NCBI RefSeq assembly: GCF_004217185.1
Contig: NZ_SHKL01000001.1
Span: forward strand, 5,392,001-5,456,000
Origin: Pseudonocardia sediminis
GTDB lineage: Bacteria; Actinomycetota; Actinomycetes; Mycobacteriales; Pseudonocardiaceae
DNA: 64,000 nt
Direction of reading: 5' to 3'
Part shown: piece by piece, positions 27,645-34,898 of the stretch
How positions within the stretch are numbered: the stretch's first letter is position 1
Layout: every line of letters starts with the position of its first letter
Notes under the pieces: generated by a model
Told to the model about the DNA's origin: nothing
The model's database searches: none
The model's input: the letters and a program-made list of their open reading frames with translations, nothing else
Translations under genes and position numbers: made by a program

Positions 27645-28907
27645 GTGACCGCTACACCCGCTCCGCACCCGGTGACCGCCCAGGACGTCGACGAGGCCGC
27701 CGGCCGTCTGCGCACCGTCATCGGCCCGACCCCGCTGCAGCTCAACCCGCGCCTGTCCGACCGGCTGGGCGGGCAGGTCTGGGTCAAGCGCGAGGACCTG
27801 CAGCCGGTCCGGTCCTACAAGATCCGCGGGGCCTACAACCTGATCGCCCAGCTCGGCGACGCCGACCGCGCCGCCGGGGTGGTCTGCGCCAGCGCCGGGA
27901 ACCACGCCCAGGGCGTCGCGTTCGCCTGCCAGCGCCTGGGCGTCCGTGGCCGCGTCTACCTGCCGGGGACGACGCCGCGACAGAAGCGCGACCGGGTGGC
28001 CCGCCTCGGCGGGGACGCCGTCGAGGTCCGGGTCGTCGGCAACACCTACGACGAGGCCGCCGCCGCGGCCCGCGAGCACGCCGGGACCGCCGGGGCGACG
28101 CAGGTCCCCGCGTTCGACGACCCGCGCACCGTCGCCGGTCAGGGCACCATCGCCCGGGAGATCCTGTCCCAGCTGGCCGACCCGCCGGACGTGCTCGTCG
28201 TCCCGGTCGGCGGCGGCGGGCTGCTCGCCGGTGCGCTGACGTACTTCCGCGAGCACGCCCCGGACGTCCGGGTGATCGGCGTGGAGCCGGCCGGCGCGGC
28301 GAGCATGGCCGCGGCCCTGGCCGCCGGGGAGCCGGTCGAGCTGGAGAAGCTCGACCCCTTCGTCGACGGCGCCGCGGTCCGCAAGGTCGGCCGGGCCACG
28401 TTCGACGTGGTCAACGGCTCCGGCGCCGAGATCGTCTCCGTGCCCGAGGGCCGGATCTGCGTGGAGATGCTGGCGCTCTACCAGTCCGACGGGATCATCG
28501 CCGAGCCCGCGGGCGCCCTGTCCCCCGCCGCCGCGGACGCCCTCGACATCCCCCGCGACGCGACGACGGTCTGCCTGCTCTCCGGCGGCAACAACGACGT
28601 CAGCCGCTACGCCGACATCGTCGAGCGCGCCCTGGTGCACGAGGGCCGCAAGCACTACTTCCTCGTCGAGTTCCCGCAGGAGCCCGGTGCACTGCGCCGC
28701 TTCCTCGACGACGTCCTGGGCCCGGACGACGACATCACGCTGTTCGAGTACGTCAAGCGCAGCAACCGCGAGACCGGGCCCGCCCTGGTCGGCGTCGAGC
28801 TGGGATCCCCCGATGACCTCCCCGCCCTGCTCAAGCGCATGCACGAGGCACCCCCGCACATCGAGCCCATTCCCCCGGACAGCCCCCTGTTCGGCTTCCT
28901 GCTCTGA
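27645..28907 (+). CDS. ilvA: Threonine ammonia-lyase, short biosynthetic form
   Basis: 420-residue PLP enzyme deaminating threonine to 2-oxobutanoate, first step to isoleucine. The PLP lysine lies in SYKIRGAYN; VCASAGNHAQGVAFA and the phosphate cradle VVPVGGGGLLAGA are intact. A single C-terminal ACT-like regulatory segment (HYFLVEFPQEPGALRRFLD) fits the short-form TIGR02079 group. Start GTG at 27645. No other branched-chain genes are nearby. Confidence 0.95.
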   Translation: MTATPAPHPVTAQDVDEAAGRLRTVIGPTPLQLNPRLSDRLGGQVWVKREDLQPVRSYKIRGAYNLIAQLGDADRAAGVVCASAGNHAQGVAFACQRLGVRGRVYLPGTTPRQKRDRVARLGGDAVEVRVVGNTYDEAAAAAREHAGTAGATQVPAFDDPRTVAGQGTIAREILSQLADPPDVLVVPVGGGGLLAGALTYFREHAPDVRVIGVEPAGAASMAAALAAGEPVELEKLDPFVDGAAVRKVGRATFDVVNGSGAEIVSVPEGRICVEMLALYQSDGIIAEPAGALSPAAADALDIPRDATTVCLLSGGNNDVSRYADIVERALVHEGRKHYFLVEFPQEPGALRRFLDDVLGPDDDITLFEYVKRSNRETGPALVGVELGSPDDLPALLKRMHEAPPHIEPIPPDSPLFGFLL

Positions 28908-28941
28908 GCCGGCCCGCCCCTGCCGGGGCCGCTCGGTCCGA

Positions 28942-28986
28942 CCTCGCACAGGTTCTGGTGTCCTCGCATAGGTTCTGCCCTGTGCG
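28942..28986. repeat. Two-copy 16-bp direct repeat enclosed in a hairpin
   Basis: CCTCGCACAGGTTCTG (28942-28957) and CCTCGCATAGGTTCTG (28962-28977) repeat with a 20-bp period. The outer CGCACAGG (28945-28952) pairs with CCTGTGCG (28979-28986). It lies downstream of ilvA and may act as its terminator. Confidence 0.5.
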
Positions 28987-29026
28987 CGGACGACCGAACG
29001 TGTGCGAAGTGGGCTCGCCCCGGTAG

Positions 29027-29149
29027 GAACTCGCCGCCCTCCCCGGGCAACGCCTGCGGCTGACCCTCGGGCTGCGCAAGGACGACGGCCGCTGGGTGGT
29101 CGCGCACGAGCACCACTCGTTCCCGTTCCGCGAGCCCGCCTCCGGGTGA
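29027..29149 (+). pseudogene. Remnant of an NTF2/SnoaL-like protein (C-terminal 40 codons)
   Basis: The frame reads LRLTLGLRKDDGRWVVAHEH then HSFPF, the characteristic last strands of the DUF4440/YybH-like NTF2 fold, and ends in TGA at 29147-29149. A stop at 29024-29026 in the same frame and no start codon leave only about a third of a normal 130-residue gene. No other fragment of it is visible. Confidence 0.65.
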
Positions 29150-29201
29150 CCGCGGGGCCGGCGAAACGTCGTCGTCATGCGGGCGATCTACCGTCGCGTC
29201 C

Positions 29202-29483
29202 ATGCCCGAGGTGATGTTCGACGTCCGCTGGCCGGACGGGTCGGCCCGCTCGTACTACTCGCCGTCGCTGATCGTCGAGGAGTACTTCTCGGCGGGCTCC
29301 GGCTACCCCGTCTCCGACTTCCTCGACCGCAGCCGGACCTGCATGCGGATCGCGGACGAGCGGGTGCAGGCCAAATACGGGTTCGGCTGCGCGCAGTCGC
29401 GGCGGACGCTGGACCTGATCACCGAGTCGGCGGCCCGGTTCGACCCGGCCGACGAGGTGACGGTCGAGTCCTTCCGCCGCTAG
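29202..29483 (+). CDS. MSMEG_0570-family nitrogen-starvation response protein (TIGR04042)
   Basis: 93 residues matching the full length of TIGR04042. It begins MPEVMFDVRWPDGSARSYYS, followed by YPVSDFLDRSRTCMRIADERV and KYGFGCAQSRRTLDLI. In M. smegmatis and others the family sits in a nitrilase-centred (Nit1) cluster. Here no nitrilase, radical-SAM, AIR-synthase-like or glycosyltransferase partner is present, so it is an orphan. Function is unknown; the family name comes from induction under nitrogen limitation. Confidence 0.85.
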   Translation: MPEVMFDVRWPDGSARSYYSPSLIVEEYFSAGSGYPVSDFLDRSRTCMRIADERVQAKYGFGCAQSRRTLDLITESAARFDPADEVTVESFRR

Positions 29484-29491
29484 ACAGACGC

Positions 29492-29534
29492 GAGGGGACC
29501 CCCGGGGACGGCACGCGTCCCGAAGGGTCCCCTC
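29492..29534. terminator. Bidirectional hairpin between convergent genes
   Basis: GAGGGGACCC (29492-29501) pairs perfectly with GGGTCCCCTC (29525-29534); an inner stem GGGACG / CGTCCC extends it. It lies between the TIGR04042 gene and the acyl-CoA dehydrogenase gene. Confidence 0.75.
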
Positions 29535-29543
29535 ACGGCAGGG

Positions 29544-30698
29544 TCACTTGAGCAGCGACCGCGCCATGACCATGCGCTGGACCTGGTTGGTGCCCTCGTA
29601 GATCTGGGTGATCTTCGCGTCGCGCATCATCCGCTCGACCGGGAAGTCGCGGGTGTAGCCGGCGCCGCCGAGGAGCTGCACCGCGTCCGTCGTCACGCTC
29701 ATCGCGGTGTCCGAAGCGAGGCACTTCGCGGCGGAGGAGATGAAGCCCAGGTTCTTCTCGCCGCGCTCGGCGCGCGAGGCCGCCACGTAGACGAGCTGGC
29801 GCGCGGCCTCCACCTTCATCGCCATGTCGGCGAGCATGAACTGCAGGCCCTGGAACTCGGCGATCTTCTTGCCGAACTGCGAGCGCTCCTTGACGTAGGC
29901 GATCGCTGTGTCGAGGGCCCCCTGCGCGATGCCGACGGCCTGCGCACCGATCGTCGGGCGGGTGTGGTCGAGCGTCGCGAGGGCGGTCTTGAAGCCGGTG
30001 CCCTCCTTGCCGATGATCCGGTCGGACGGGATCCGGCAGCCCTGGAAGTAGATCTCGCGGGTCGGCGAGCCGTGGATGCCGAGCTTGCGCTCCTTCGGCC
30101 CGACCTCGAAGCCCGGGTCGCCGGAGTGCACGACGAACGCGGAGATGCCGTTGGCCTTCTTCTCCGGGTCGGTCACCGCCATCACGGTGTACCAGTCCGA
30201 CTCGCCGGCGTTGGAGATCCAGCACTTGGTGCCGTCGAGGACCCACTCGTCTCCGTCGCGGCGGGCGCGGGTCTTCATCGCGGCGGCGTCCGAGCCGGCC
30301 TCGCGCTCCGAGAGGGCGTAGCTGATCATCGACTCGCCGGAGGCGATGGACGGGAGGACCTGCTTCTTCAGCTCGTCGGAGGCGGACAGCAGGATCGGGG
30401 TCAGCCCCAGACCGTTGACGCCGGGGATCAGCGAGGACGAGGCGCAGACGCGGGCGACCTCCTCCATCACGATGCAGCCGGCCAGCTCGTCGGCACCCTC
30501 GCCGCCGTACTCCTCCGGGACGATGATCGCGTGGAAACCGGCCTTGACCAGCGCGTCCCTGGCCTCGGAGGGGAAGCGGCCCTGCTCGTCGACCTCGGCG
30601 GCGTGCGGCGCGATCTCCTTCTCGGCCAGATCGCGCACGGCCTCGCGCAGGGCCTCGTGCTCGTCGCTGAGCCGGTAGCTGTCGAAGTCGCTGTTCAT
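29544..30698 (-). CDS. Acyl-CoA dehydrogenase, FadE25-like
   Basis: 384-residue FAD enzyme introducing a trans-2 double bond into acyl-CoA. Signatures: YALSEREAGSDAAAM (FAD/substrate loop), WISNAGESDWYTVMA, the dimer motif QFGKKIAEFQGLQFMLADM, and the catalytic Glu E368 in IYEGTNQVQRM. The conserved position beside purE-purK equals mycobacterial fadE25. ATG at 30698 has AGGACAGGG upstream. A TTGCTG-17-TACTCT promoter lies in the divergent region shared with a TetR gene, the likely regulator. Chain-length preference is not evident. Confidence 0.93.
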   Translation of the reverse strand: MNSDFDSYRLSDEHEALREAVRDLAEKEIAPHAAEVDEQGRFPSEARDALVKAGFHAIIVPEEYGGEGADELAGCIVMEEVARVCASSSLIPGVNGLGLTPILLSASDELKKQVLPSIASGESMISYALSEREAGSDAAAMKTRARRDGDEWVLDGTKCWISNAGESDWYTVMAVTDPEKKANGISAFVVHSGDPGFEVGPKERKLGIHGSPTREIYFQGCRIPSDRIIGKEGTGFKTALATLDHTRPTIGAQAVGIAQGALDTAIAYVKERSQFGKKIAEFQGLQFMLADMAMKVEAARQLVYVAASRAERGEKNLGFISSAAKCLASDTAMSVTTDAVQLLGGAGYTRDFPVERMMRDAKITQIYEGTNQVQRMVMARSLLK

Positions 30699-30727
30699 TC
30701 GCCCTGTCCTCGTCGTCGTCACGTGTA

Positions 30728-30783
30728 GTTGCAACCGAGAGTAACGGCACTGCGTGCCACCAGCAAATGTCATTGCTACCCTC
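30728..30783. promoter_or_regulatory. Operator/promoter between FadE25-like and TetR genes
   Basis: On the minus strand TTGCTG and TACTCT are 17 bases apart, a fair promoter for the dehydrogenase gene. The perfect dyad GGCAC-TGC-GTGCC (30746-30758) lies in its spacer. Outer arms GAGAGTAAC (30737-30745) and GCTACCCTC (30775-30783) form a wider imperfect dyad, and the palindrome GTTGCAAC (30728-30735) lies just downstream. These are candidate TetR operators. Confidence 0.55.
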
Positions 30784-30789
30784 AGTGCC

Positions 30790-31488
30790 ATGACTGAGAC
30801 GGTCAACACACGGCGCGGGCGGTCCCCGGAGGGCCGTGCCGAGGTGCGTCGTGAGCTGGTCGCCGCCGCCGCGGCGCTGTTCGACGAGCGCGGGTACGAC
30901 GAGACGACCGTCGACGACATCGCGACCGCGGCCGGCGTCGGGCGGCGCACGTTCTTCCGCTACTTCCGCGGCAAGGAGGACGCGCTCTCCCCCGACCACG
31001 AGCTCGGCCTGGCCCGGATCGCCGAGGTCTTCGCCGGGGCGCATCCCTCCGAGCCGTTGCTCCCGCTGGTCCTGCGGGCCGCGGAGACCGTGTTCGACCT
31101 CTACCTCGACGACGCCGAGGTCGCCCGCCGCCGGTTCCGCCTGGTCCACGACGTGCCGGCGCTGCGCGACCGGGAGGCCGCGTCGGTGCACCACTACCGG
31201 CGGCTGTTCACCCGCGAGCTGACCGCACGCCTGACCGACGTCCCGGACGGCGAGCTGCGCGCCGCGGTCAGCGCCGCCGCGATCGTCGCCGCGCACAACC
31301 AGGCGCTGCGGCGCTGGCTGGCCGACGGCGGCCGGTCGTCCGACGTCGACGCCTGCCGGGAGCACTTCCGCCGGGTCGCGCCGATGCTGCCGCTCGGGGC
31401 CGAGCCGGGACTCGAGGACGTGACGCGACGTCTGGAGCGTGCGGCGAGGGCGCTGGAGGGCCGGCCGCCGGAGCAGCGGACCGGCTGA
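30790..31488 (+). CDS. TetR-family regulator
   Basis: 232-residue repressor-type protein. N-terminal helix-turn-helix: RRELVAAAAALFDERGYDETTVDDIATAAGVGRRTFFRYF split over residues about 17-56; the DNA-reading helix RRTFFRYFRGKED is of the type common in fatty-acid regulators. The ligand-binding C-terminal domain is not assignable. The ATG at 30790 is preferred to a start at 30754, which would lie inside the dyad. It is divergent from the acyl-CoA dehydrogenase, its most likely target together with itself. Confidence 0.9.
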   Translation: MTETVNTRRGRSPEGRAEVRRELVAAAAALFDERGYDETTVDDIATAAGVGRRTFFRYFRGKEDALSPDHELGLARIAEVFAGAHPSEPLLPLVLRAAETVFDLYLDDAEVARRRFRLVHDVPALRDREAASVHHYRRLFTRELTARLTDVPDGELRAAVSAAAIVAAHNQALRRWLADGGRSSDVDACREHFRRVAPMLPLGAEPGLEDVTRRLERAARALEGRPPEQRTG

Positions 31489-31509
31489 GAGGACGCCGGC
31501 CCGGACATG

Positions 31510-31575
31510 CGTGATCCCCGGGCCGCACCATCAGGTGCGTCACCGAGCTGGACAGGCTCGGACCCGGGGATCACG
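31510..31575. other. Perfect three-way-junction fold in convergent intergenic DNA
   Basis: A 13-bp outer stem CGTGATCCCCGGG / CCCGGGGATCACG (31510-31522, 31563-31575) encloses two perfect 6-bp hairpins: CGCACC-ATCA-GGTGCG (31524-31539) and CCGAGC-TGGACAG-GCTCGG (31543-31561). Junction linkers are only 1, 3 and 1 nt. No mismatches occur in 25 base pairs. It could end transcripts from either side, or be the 3' end of a structured RNA on the minus strand. Confidence 0.7.
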
Positions 31576-31594
31576 GGTGACCGCCTGGAACTCA

Positions 31595-31745
31595 CCGGCA
31601 CCACACCGGTTTCCACGACCGTCGCCGGGGGCCTACGCCGTAGAGCAGAGCCCCGGAGCAAACGTGGTGCTAGCGGACAGCCACCTCACACGTCCTGCAG
31701 CTATTCAACGCGGGACCACCTCCTCTCCTGTGTACGGCCACACTA
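31595..31745 (-). ncRNA. Candidate structured RNA downstream of purE
   Basis: On the minus strand successive hairpins follow each other. TAGC/GCTA stacks with GGAC/GTCC (31671-31703). CCGGGG/CCCCGG has an inner CTAC/GTAG stem (31625-31656). ACCGG/CCGGT closes 31594-31610. Then comes the three-way junction. The 5' part has a strong ribosome-like GAGGAGGTG and a five-codon frame GTG-GTC-CCG-CGT-TGA (31705-31719). A TAGTGT -10-like box lies just upstream. GC is lower than in coding DNA and no ORF fits. No known family was recognised. Confidence 0.35.
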
Positions 31746-31835
31746 CGACCGGATCCGGCCTGCGCGCCACGGGAAATCCGGACGTCTCCGCGGATCACCG
31801 GAACGGCCCATCGGGCACCCGTTCCGAACCACGGA

Positions 31836-32348
31836 TCAGGCGCCGGAAGCCTTGTCCCGCAACGCCGAGTCCTTCTCCAGGACCGACTGCGCCAGCTCCG
31901 CCTGGAACGTCGCCATCCGCTCACGCAGGGCCGGTTCGGTCGCGGCGAGGATCCGCACCGCGAGCAGTCCGGCGTTGCGCGCGCCGCCGACCGCGACCGT
32001 CGCCACCGGCACCCCGGCCGGCATCTGCACGATGGACAGCAGCGAGTCCAGGCCGTCGAGGGTCGTGAGCGGGACCGGGACACCGATCACCGGCAGCGGC
32101 GTCGCCGAGGCGACCATGCCCGGCAGGTGCGCCGCCCCGCCGGCCCCGGCGACGATCACCGACAGGCCGCGGTCGACGGCCGACGTCGCGTAGTCGAGCA
32201 TCCGCTGCGGGGTGCGGTGCGCGGAGTAGACGCCCACCTCGTAGGCGACGTCGAACTCGGCGAGCGCCTCGGCGGCGGCGCCCATCACCGGCCAGTCCGA
32301 GTCGCTTCCCATGATCACACCGACCCGGGGCGCACCCTGCTCAGCCAC
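31836..32348 (-). CDS. purE: 5-(carboxyamino)imidazole ribonucleotide mutase
   Basis: 170-residue cytosolic enzyme that moves the carboxyl group of N5-CAIR to give CAIR in purine synthesis. [13 protein letters not shown] and the active-site SAHRTPQRM loop are intact, as are [14 protein letters not shown] and PVIGVPV. Length is normal for class I PurE. The GTG at 32348 overlaps the purK stop by 8 bases, so purK-purE are translationally coupled. Downstream lies the structured intergenic region. Confidence 0.96.
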   Translation of the reverse strand: MAEQGAPRVGVIMGSDSDWPVMGAAAEALAEFDVAYEVGVYSAHRTPQRMLDYATSAVDRGLSVIVAGAGGAAHLPGMVASATPLPVIGVPVPLTTLDGLDSLLSIVQMPAGVPVATVAVGGARNAGLLAVRILAATEPALRERMATFQAELAQSVLEKDSALRDKASGA

Positions 32349-33642
32349 GTCCGGACTCCTCGATCTCGTGGCCGGGCGGGGTGCCGGCGACGCCGTCGTG
32401 CACCGACCACCCGTCGGCCCAGGTCGCGGTGGCGAGCCACGTCGCAGCCAGCTCGGCGCGGGTGCGCACGGCCTCGAGGTCGGAGCCCAGGACCGTCACG
32501 TGCCCGATCTTGCGGGCCGGGCGCTCGCCCTTGTCGTAGAGGTGCACCCGCGCGTCCGGGAAGCGCGCGAAGCAGTGGTGCAGCCGCTCGTCCATCGACA
32601 TCGACGGCGCCTCCGGTGCGCCGAGCACGTTGGCCATCACCACGGCCTTGGCGGTCGGGGCGGTGGAGCCGAGCGGGTAGTCCAGCACCGCGCGCAGGTG
32701 CTGCTCGAACTGCGAGGTCCGAGCGCCCTCGATCGTCCAGTGCCCGGAGTTGTGCGGGCGCATCGCCAGCTCGTTGACCGACAGGCCCTCGTCCGTCTCG
32801 AACAGCTCGACCGTGAGCAGCCCGGTCACGTCCAGCTCGCGGGCGACCCGCAGTGCCAGGGACTGGGCCGCCAGCGCGGTGTCCTCGTCCAGGCCCGGGG
32901 CGGGGGCCAGGACGGTGGCGCACTGGCCGTCGACCTGCACGGTCTCGACGACCGGCCACACCGCGGCCTGCCCGAACGGCGAGCGCGCCACCTGCGCGGC
33001 CAGCTCGCGGCGCATCGGGACGGCCTGCTCGACCAGCAGCGGCGTGCCCGCCTCGACCAGGCTCGTCACCAGCTCCGGGTCCGGCTCGCGCAGGAACCAG
33101 ACGCCGCGGCCGTCGTAGCCACCGCGGGCGGCCTTGAGCACGACCGGCCAGCCCTGCTTCGCGCCGAACGCCTCGACGTCGGCGGGGCCCTCCACGGGCG
33201 CGAACGCCGGGACGGGCACGCCCATCGCGGACAGCCGCCGCCGCATCACGAGCTTGTCCTGCGCGTGCTCCAGCGCCGACGGCGACGGGCGCAGCGGCAC
33301 CCCGGCCGCCTCCAGCGCGGCGAGCGAGGCCTGCGGGACGCCCTCGTGGTCGAACGTGACCGCGGAGCAGCCGCGGGCGAGCTGTCGCAGCGCGGCGACG
33401 TCGTCGGGGTCGCCGGTGACGACGTCCGGGGTGACGCGGGCGGCCGGGTCGCCGGGGGACGCGGCGAGCACCCGCAGGGTCTGCCCGAGCGCGACGGCGG
33501 CCTGGGCCGTCATCCGGGCCAGCTGCCCGCCGCCGACCATGCCGACGACCGGCATCGACCCCGGATCACGCACCGCCCCGGGTGCGCCGGGTGGCTCGGG
33601 TACGCCCTCGGGCGTCGGGCTGCTGCCGCTCGCGCTGCTCAC
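32341..33642 (-). CDS. purK: 5-(carboxyamino)imidazole ribonucleotide synthase
   Basis: 433-residue ATP-grasp enzyme making N5-CAIR from AIR, bicarbonate and [16 protein letters not shown] starts the domain; the ATP-grasp loop [17 protein letters not shown] and [21 protein letters not shown] are intact. The GTG at 33642 is the best of several starts; ATG at 33555 ([11 protein letters not shown]) would begin directly at the domain. Divergent from the GtrA gene with about 100 bases between them. Confidence 0.95.
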   Translation of the reverse strand: MSSASGSSPTPEGVPEPPGAPGAVRDPGSMPVVGMVGGGQLARMTAQAAVALGQTLRVLAASPGDPAARVTPDVVTGDPDDVAALRQLARGCSAVTFDHEGVPQASLAALEAAGVPLRPSPSALEHAQDKLVMRRRLSAMGVPVPAFAPVEGPADVEAFGAKQGWPVVLKAARGGYDGRGVWFLREPDPELVTSLVEAGTPLLVEQAVPMRRELAAQVARSPFGQAAVWPVVETVQVDGQCATVLAPAPGLDEDTALAAQSLALRVARELDVTGLLTVELFETDEGLSVNELAMRPHNSGHWTIEGARTSQFEQHLRAVLDYPLGSTAPTAKAVVMANVLGAPEAPSMSMDERLHHCFARFPDARVHLYDKGERPARKIGHVTVLGSDLEAVRTRAELAATWLATATWADGWSVHDGVAGTPPGHEIEESGRG

Positions 33643-33740
33643 AAGACGGCCAGCGTAGTGCGCGCGGTGCGCGGCACTGCGCACCCGGGGGCCACGGGTC
33701 GGGCGGCGTCGTGATCGCGCGCTCTGGCACGATCGTTCGA

Positions 33741-34256
33741 GTGACGGTGGTGGAGACGGCGCTCGCGCGCATCCCTCAGCCGTACCGTGACGTCGCGATC
33801 AAGCACCGCGAACTGGTCAAGTTCCTGTTCGTCGGCGGTACCACGTGGATCATCGACACCGTCGTGTTCCTGCTGCTCAAGACCACCTTCCTGGACACCA
33901 AGCCGCTCACCGCCAAGATCATCGCGGTACTCGTGGCGACGATGGTCTCCTACGTTCTCAACCGCGAGTGGTCGTTCCGGACCCGCGGCGGGCGCGAGCG
34001 GCATCACGAGGCACTGCTGTTCTTCGTGATCAGCGGGCTCGGCGTGGTCGCCTACACCGCGCCGCTGGCCGCGTCGCGCTACCTGTTCCACCTGCAGGAG
34101 CCGTTCGTCAGCCTGCTCACCCAGGAGGTCGCGGACTTCCTGTCCGGGCAGATCCTGGGCACGCTGGTCGGGATGGCGTTCCGCTGGTGGGCGTTCCGCC
34201 GCTACGTCTTCCCGGACCAGAACGTCCGCCGTCAGGTCCCGCCGCCACCGGACTGA
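33741..34256 (+). CDS. GtrA-family membrane protein
   Basis: 171 residues with four hydrophobic helices (FLFVGGTTWIIDTVVFLLL; IIAVLVATMVSYVLNREWSF; LLFFVISGLGVVAYT; ILGTLVGMAFRWWAFRRYVF), the GtrA-like fold. Family members are thought to move polyprenyl-linked sugars or help decorate cell-wall glycans. GTG at 33741. Divergent from purK as in mycobacteria (Rv3277), where the next genes are the PH protein and birA; here an 8-kb insert follows. Confidence 0.9.
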   Translation: MTVVETALARIPQPYRDVAIKHRELVKFLFVGGTTWIIDTVVFLLLKTTFLDTKPLTAKIIAVLVATMVSYVLNREWSFRTRGGRERHHEALLFFVISGLGVVAYTAPLAASRYLFHLQEPFVSLLTQEVADFLSGQILGTLVGMAFRWWAFRRYVFPDQNVRRQVPPPPD

Positions 34257-34283
34257 GATCGACGCACGACCGACGGCCTCGCG

Positions 34284-34847
34284 TCACCAGGGGGTCGCGG
34301 CGTCGCCGGCTCCCTCGAGCATCGCGCCGAGCAGGAACCGGGCGCCGGTGCCGAAGGCCGCGGCCAGCGCGTAGAGGACGGCCGCCTCGGCCGGGCTCGG
34401 TGACGCGGCGGGCACCGTCGCCCCGAGTACGCGGACCTCCGGACTCCAGTCCACGGTCACGAGTCCGCCGGTGATCCGCTCGGCCACGCCGAGCTCGTTG
34501 TCCCCGCGGTAGGAGGTACCGCGGACCAGCCTCGAGCTCGTCGGCGACGACGGGGTGAACAGCAGGTCGGCCGTGCCGAGCCGGGCGCGCACGCGATAGG
34601 AACGGCGGCTGAGCCGCCCGCGGGAGGGCCGCACCCACTCCCGTGCCCCGCCGACCGTCAGCCGTACCGCGCCGGGGTCCCGCGTCCCGAGCGGCACGTA
34701 CGGCTGGTGGCGCACCTCGGCCGTCCGCTCGATGACGGCCGACGGCAGGGCCTCGCCCTCCACCCTCACGATCCCCCGGCCGACGTCGACCGCGACGACG
34801 ACCGTGCCGAACAGGAGATCGGCGCACTCGTGCACCACCTCGTCCAT
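34284..34847 (-). CDS. Hypothetical protein, 187 residues
   Basis: Not recognised. The protein alternates short beta-like strands (TVVVAVDVGRGIVRVEGEAL; AVRLTVGGAREWVRPSRG) with an Arg-rich middle and ends in a hydrophobic helix AAVLYALAAAFGTGARFLLG. No signal peptide. GC bias at third positions and a plausible ATG support a real gene. It faces the GtrA gene tail to tail and shares the strand of the two-component system behind it. No function is proposed. Confidence 0.7.
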   Translation of the reverse strand: MDEVVHECADLLFGTVVVAVDVGRGIVRVEGEALPSAVIERTAEVRHQPYVPLGTRDPGAVRLTVGGAREWVRPSRGRLSRRSYRVRARLGTADLLFTPSSPTSSRLVRGTSYRGDNELGVAERITGGLVTVDWSPEVRVLGATVPAASPSPAEAAVLYALAAAFGTGARFLLGAMLEGAGDAATPW

Positions 34848-34898
34848 GACCCGAGCCTAGGGTCGGCGCCGCCGCGGACGGGCCCGTCCCGTCGCGGA

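Noticed and set aside
31510-31575. Three-way junction as a tRNA gene
   Set aside because: No seven-base anticodon loop arrangement, no TTC-type loop and no CCA-like end; the acceptor stem would be 13 bp.
31576-31720. Partial resemblance to a cobalamin riboswitch (GGAA-CCGGTG...CCGG-TG) and to a T-box (GGTGGTCCCGCG)
   Set aside because: The conserved internal AATCC-type loop and other boxes of the cobalamin aptamer are missing, the T-box motif has a mismatch, and the downstream direction holds no B12, transport or tRNA-synthetase gene.
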